From contig JAHBZE010000001.1 in the NCBI GenBank assembly GCA_019635585.1, positions 186,001 to 250,000 of the forward strand: a DNA stretch of 64,000 bases. Reading direction: 5' to 3'. Shown one piece after another: positions 62,304-64,000 of the stretch (its first letter is position 1; the number at the start of each line of letters is the position of its first letter). Made by a program: the position numbers and the translations under genes. Source of the DNA: Xanthobacteraceae bacterium (GTDB lineage Bacteria > Pseudomonadota > Alphaproteobacteria > Rhizobiales > Xanthobacteraceae). The notes below the pieces were generated by a model. That model was given only the letters and a program-made list of their open reading frames with translations. It was not told where the DNA came from and ran no database searches.

Positions 62304-63802
62304 TGCAGCAGATTCCGGATTTCGCGCGCAAGCGCGCCGAGCTTTCGCCGGATGCTCTCGCCTTTCGCGAAGTCGCAACCGGACGCAAGATCGATTTCCG
62401 CACCTTCGACGAGCGCGCCGGGCGTTGCGCTGCGGCTCTGCGCAAACTCGGGGTCGTACCCGGCGAGCGCGTTGCAATCCTCTGCCACAACAACACAACA
62501 TTTTTCGAAATCCTGTTCGGCTGCGCGAAGGCAGGAATAATTCTCGTGCCGCTGAACTGGCGGCAGACTACCGCCGAGCTTGTGCCGATCGTCGCGGACT
62601 GCGCGGCGAAAGTTCTATTTCACGACGTGGAAACCGCCGCACTCGCGGACAGCCTCGGTGTCGCCTCGGGACTGCGCACCATTTCCTTCTCCATCTACGA
62701 AACCTTGATCGAAGATTCCGTCGCGCCGAGGACCGCATCTTCCGCGTGGCCGGCCGAGCGTATCTGGTATCTGCTCTATACCTCCGGCACGACCGGAAAG
62801 CCGAAAGCCGTGATCCAGACCTTCGGCATGGCGCTCGCCAACTACGTCAACATCGGACAGGCGACCGATCTCGTCGGAACCGACAGCACGCTCAATTTCC
62901 TGCCGCTGTTTCACACCGCGGGCATCAATCTGCATGCTCTTCCCGTATTCATCGCGGGCGGCACCAGCCACATTATCCCGAAATTCGAGATCGACGACGC
63001 TTTGCGTCTGATCGGAAACGGCGAGATCACGCTGTTCTTCGGCGTACCTGCGATCTATCAGGCCTTCAGTCTGCATCCAGCGTTCGCACACGCGGATTTC
63101 TCGCGCGTCCGCCATTGGGGATGCGGCGGTGCGCCGCTTCCGAAAAATCTGATCCGCGAATTTCTCCGCAAAGGCGTGCGCGTCTGCAATGGCATGGGCA
63201 TGACGGAAACCGGCCCGACCGTGTTCCTGATGGACCCGGTGCACGCACCGGAAAAGATCGGCTCGGTCGGCAAGCCGCAGGTTCTTACCGAAGTAAGGCT
63301 CGTGGACGCCGAAGGCCACGACGTTCCGGACGGCGAACGCGGCGAGCTTCTGTTTCGCGGACCCAACATCACGCCGGGCTATTTCGGAAATCTGGAAGCG
63401 ACCGCGAGTGCAATCGACAGCGAAGGCTGGCTGCGCTCCGGCGACGTCGGCCGCAAGGATAAGGACGGCTATTACTATATCGTCGACCGCATCAAGGACA
63501 TGTACATCTCCGGCGGCGAGAATGTGTATCCAGCCGAGGTCGAAGCCGTACTCGTGAGCCATCCGAACGTGCTGGAAGTCGCGGTACTCGGCGTTGCGGA
63601 CGCAAAGTGGGGCGAAACCGGGCACGCATTCGTCGCCCTGCGTCCGGGCAAATCTGCCACGGCGGCTGAACTGCGTTCCTATGCACGAGAGCGGCTCGCT
63701 ACCTACAAAGTTCCAAGCCACATCACTCTGCTTGAGGATTTCCCACGTACCGCGGCTGGAAAAATCCAAAAACATCTCCTGCGTGCACGCGTACAGGAGT
63801 AA
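62303..63802 (+). CDS. Acyl-CoA ligase (ANL superfamily)
   Basis: A 499-residue AMP-forming ligase. The P-loop is LLYTSGTTGKPKAV, the A5 region GMGMTETGP, A7 WLRSGDVG, A8 hinge GGENVYPAEVE, and the catalytic lysine is in PRTAAGKIQKH. Start ATG 62303 overlaps the previous stop as TGATG. It would activate an acid (medium-chain or aromatic) with CoA, presumably the one imported by the divergent transporter. Confidence 0.88.
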   Translation: MQQIPDFARKRAELSPDALAFREVATGRKIDFRTFDERAGRCAAALRKLGVVPGERVAILCHNNTTFFEILFGCAKAGIILVPLNWRQTTAELVPIVADCAAKVLFHDVETAALADSLGVASGLRTISFSIYETLIEDSVAPRTASSAWPAERIWYLLYTSGTTGKPKAVIQTFGMALANYVNIGQATDLVGTDSTLNFLPLFHTAGINLHALPVFIAGGTSHIIPKFEIDDALRLIGNGEITLFFGVPAIYQAFSLHPAFAHADFSRVRHWGCGGAPLPKNLIREFLRKGVRVCNGMGMTETGPTVFLMDPVHAPEKIGSVGKPQVLTEVRLVDAEGHDVPDGERGELLFRGPNITPGYFGNLEATASAIDSEGWLRSGDVGRKDKDGYYYIVDRIKDMYISGGENVYPAEVEAVLVSHPNVLEVAVLGVADAKWGETGHAFVALRPGKSATAAELRSYARERLATYKVPSHITLLEDFPRTAAGKIQKHLLRARVQE

Positions 63803-63807
63803 TAAGC

Positions 63808-64000
63808 ATGACGGAAACGACGGTTATCAGCGAAGTCCATGTTCCGGCGCAGGCCGACTTTGACCGCTTCGCCCGGGTCAGCGGCGACGACAATCCGATT
63901 CATGTCGATCAGGATTTCGCAGCGCGCACGCGCTTCGGCCGCACGGTTGCGCACGGCATGCTTCTGTCGTCAATCCTGTGGAGCATGATCCACCGCCATC
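63808..64000 (+). CDS. MaoC-like hydratase, N-terminal part
   Basis: The window ends inside this gene. The first 64 residues show the hot-dog-fold R-specific enoyl-CoA hydratase pattern: FARVSGDDNPIHVDQDFAAR with the catalytic Asp/His, then TVAHGMLLSS. The ATG at 63808 lies 5 bp after the ligase stop with AGGAGT upstream. It supplies the hydratase activity that the atypical crotonase in the same operon may lack. Confidence 0.85.
   Translation, partial: MTETTVISEVHVPAQADFDRFARVSGDDNPIHVDQDFAARTRFGRTVAHGMLLSSILWSMIHRH

Noticed and set aside
1-64000. CRISPR arrays, insertion sequences, prophage, integrase or attachment sites
   Set aside because: No regularly spaced repeats, transposase, integrase or tRNA-flanking repeats were seen; selC, a frequent integration site in enterobacteria, has no integrase beside it here.

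Overview
The window looks like chromosomal DNA of an alphaproteobacterium, most likely order Hyphomicrobiales (Bradyrhizobiaceae/Xanthobacteraceae-like). This is inferred from high GC, dense operons with ATGA stop/start overlaps, an adjacent fixL-fixJ-fixK set, HAAT- and Dpp-type transporters, and the LigB/exonuclease/helicase/phosphoesterase repair locus. No phage, insertion sequence, CRISPR array or rRNA was seen.

Layout. (1) 1-4.5 kb: sugar-acid catabolism (end of a LacI regulator, IlvD/Edd dehydratase, two SDR dehydrogenases, AraC regulator). (2) 4.6-8.8 kb: a stand-alone HerA-type ATPase and a GGDEF-EAL gene interrupted by one in-frame ochre codon. (3) 9-24.8 kb: a selenium/formate island. 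selD stands alone on the plus strand. The minus strand carries fdhGHI (alpha subunit with a UGA selenocysteine codon and a recognisable SECIS hairpin), a terminator-like hairpin, then fdhE-selA-Sel1-repeat gene-selB-selC followed without a break by two unknown genes, a lipoate-ligase homologue, a DsrE-like protein and a GcvH-like lipoyl carrier. Divergent from fdhG lie a TlpA-like thioredoxin, a Tat-exported transglutaminase-like protein and a TusA-like protein. (4) 24.8-33.6 kb: a flavin aromatic hydroxylase, the four-gene ligase-associated DNA repair locus and a Crp/Fnr regulator with N-terminal cysteines. (5) 33.7-43.6 kb: an operon for a Dpp-type transporter plus AtzG/AtzE/AtzH-like and AtzF-like enzymes with an internal GntR regulator, i.e. 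N-carboxyurea (biuret/allophanate) degradation. (6) 43.7-53.6 kb: fixK and a Cys-rich partner, fixLJ, cydDC, cydABX and a 35-residue membrane protein. (7) 53.7-55.8 kb: TauE/SafE permease, a small membrane protein and a patch of gene debris. (8) 55.8-64 kb: a branched-chain-type ABC importer divergent from a TetR-led acyl-CoA operon.

How it works together. Five 14-bp sites fitting the FixK/FNR pattern TTG(A/C)-N6-(G/T)CAA lie before selD, fdhG, cydD, cydA and the small membrane gene at 53.5 kb. FixL would sense low oxygen, FixJ would activate fixK, and FixK would switch on a formate-to-quinol-to-bd-oxidase chain together with the selenium machinery it needs.

Most unusual points: the selB frame reads through the whole selC tRNA gene and ends in an ATGA overlap with the next gene; the Fdh/Sel operon continues into a lipoyl/DsrE module of unknown job; fdhG carries an in-frame amber codon upstream of the Sec codon; and a 10-bp hairpin hides the ribosome binding site of the 43.6-kb binding-protein gene. 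The two isolated nonsense codons (fdhG and GGDEF-EAL) could be real mutations or consensus errors.
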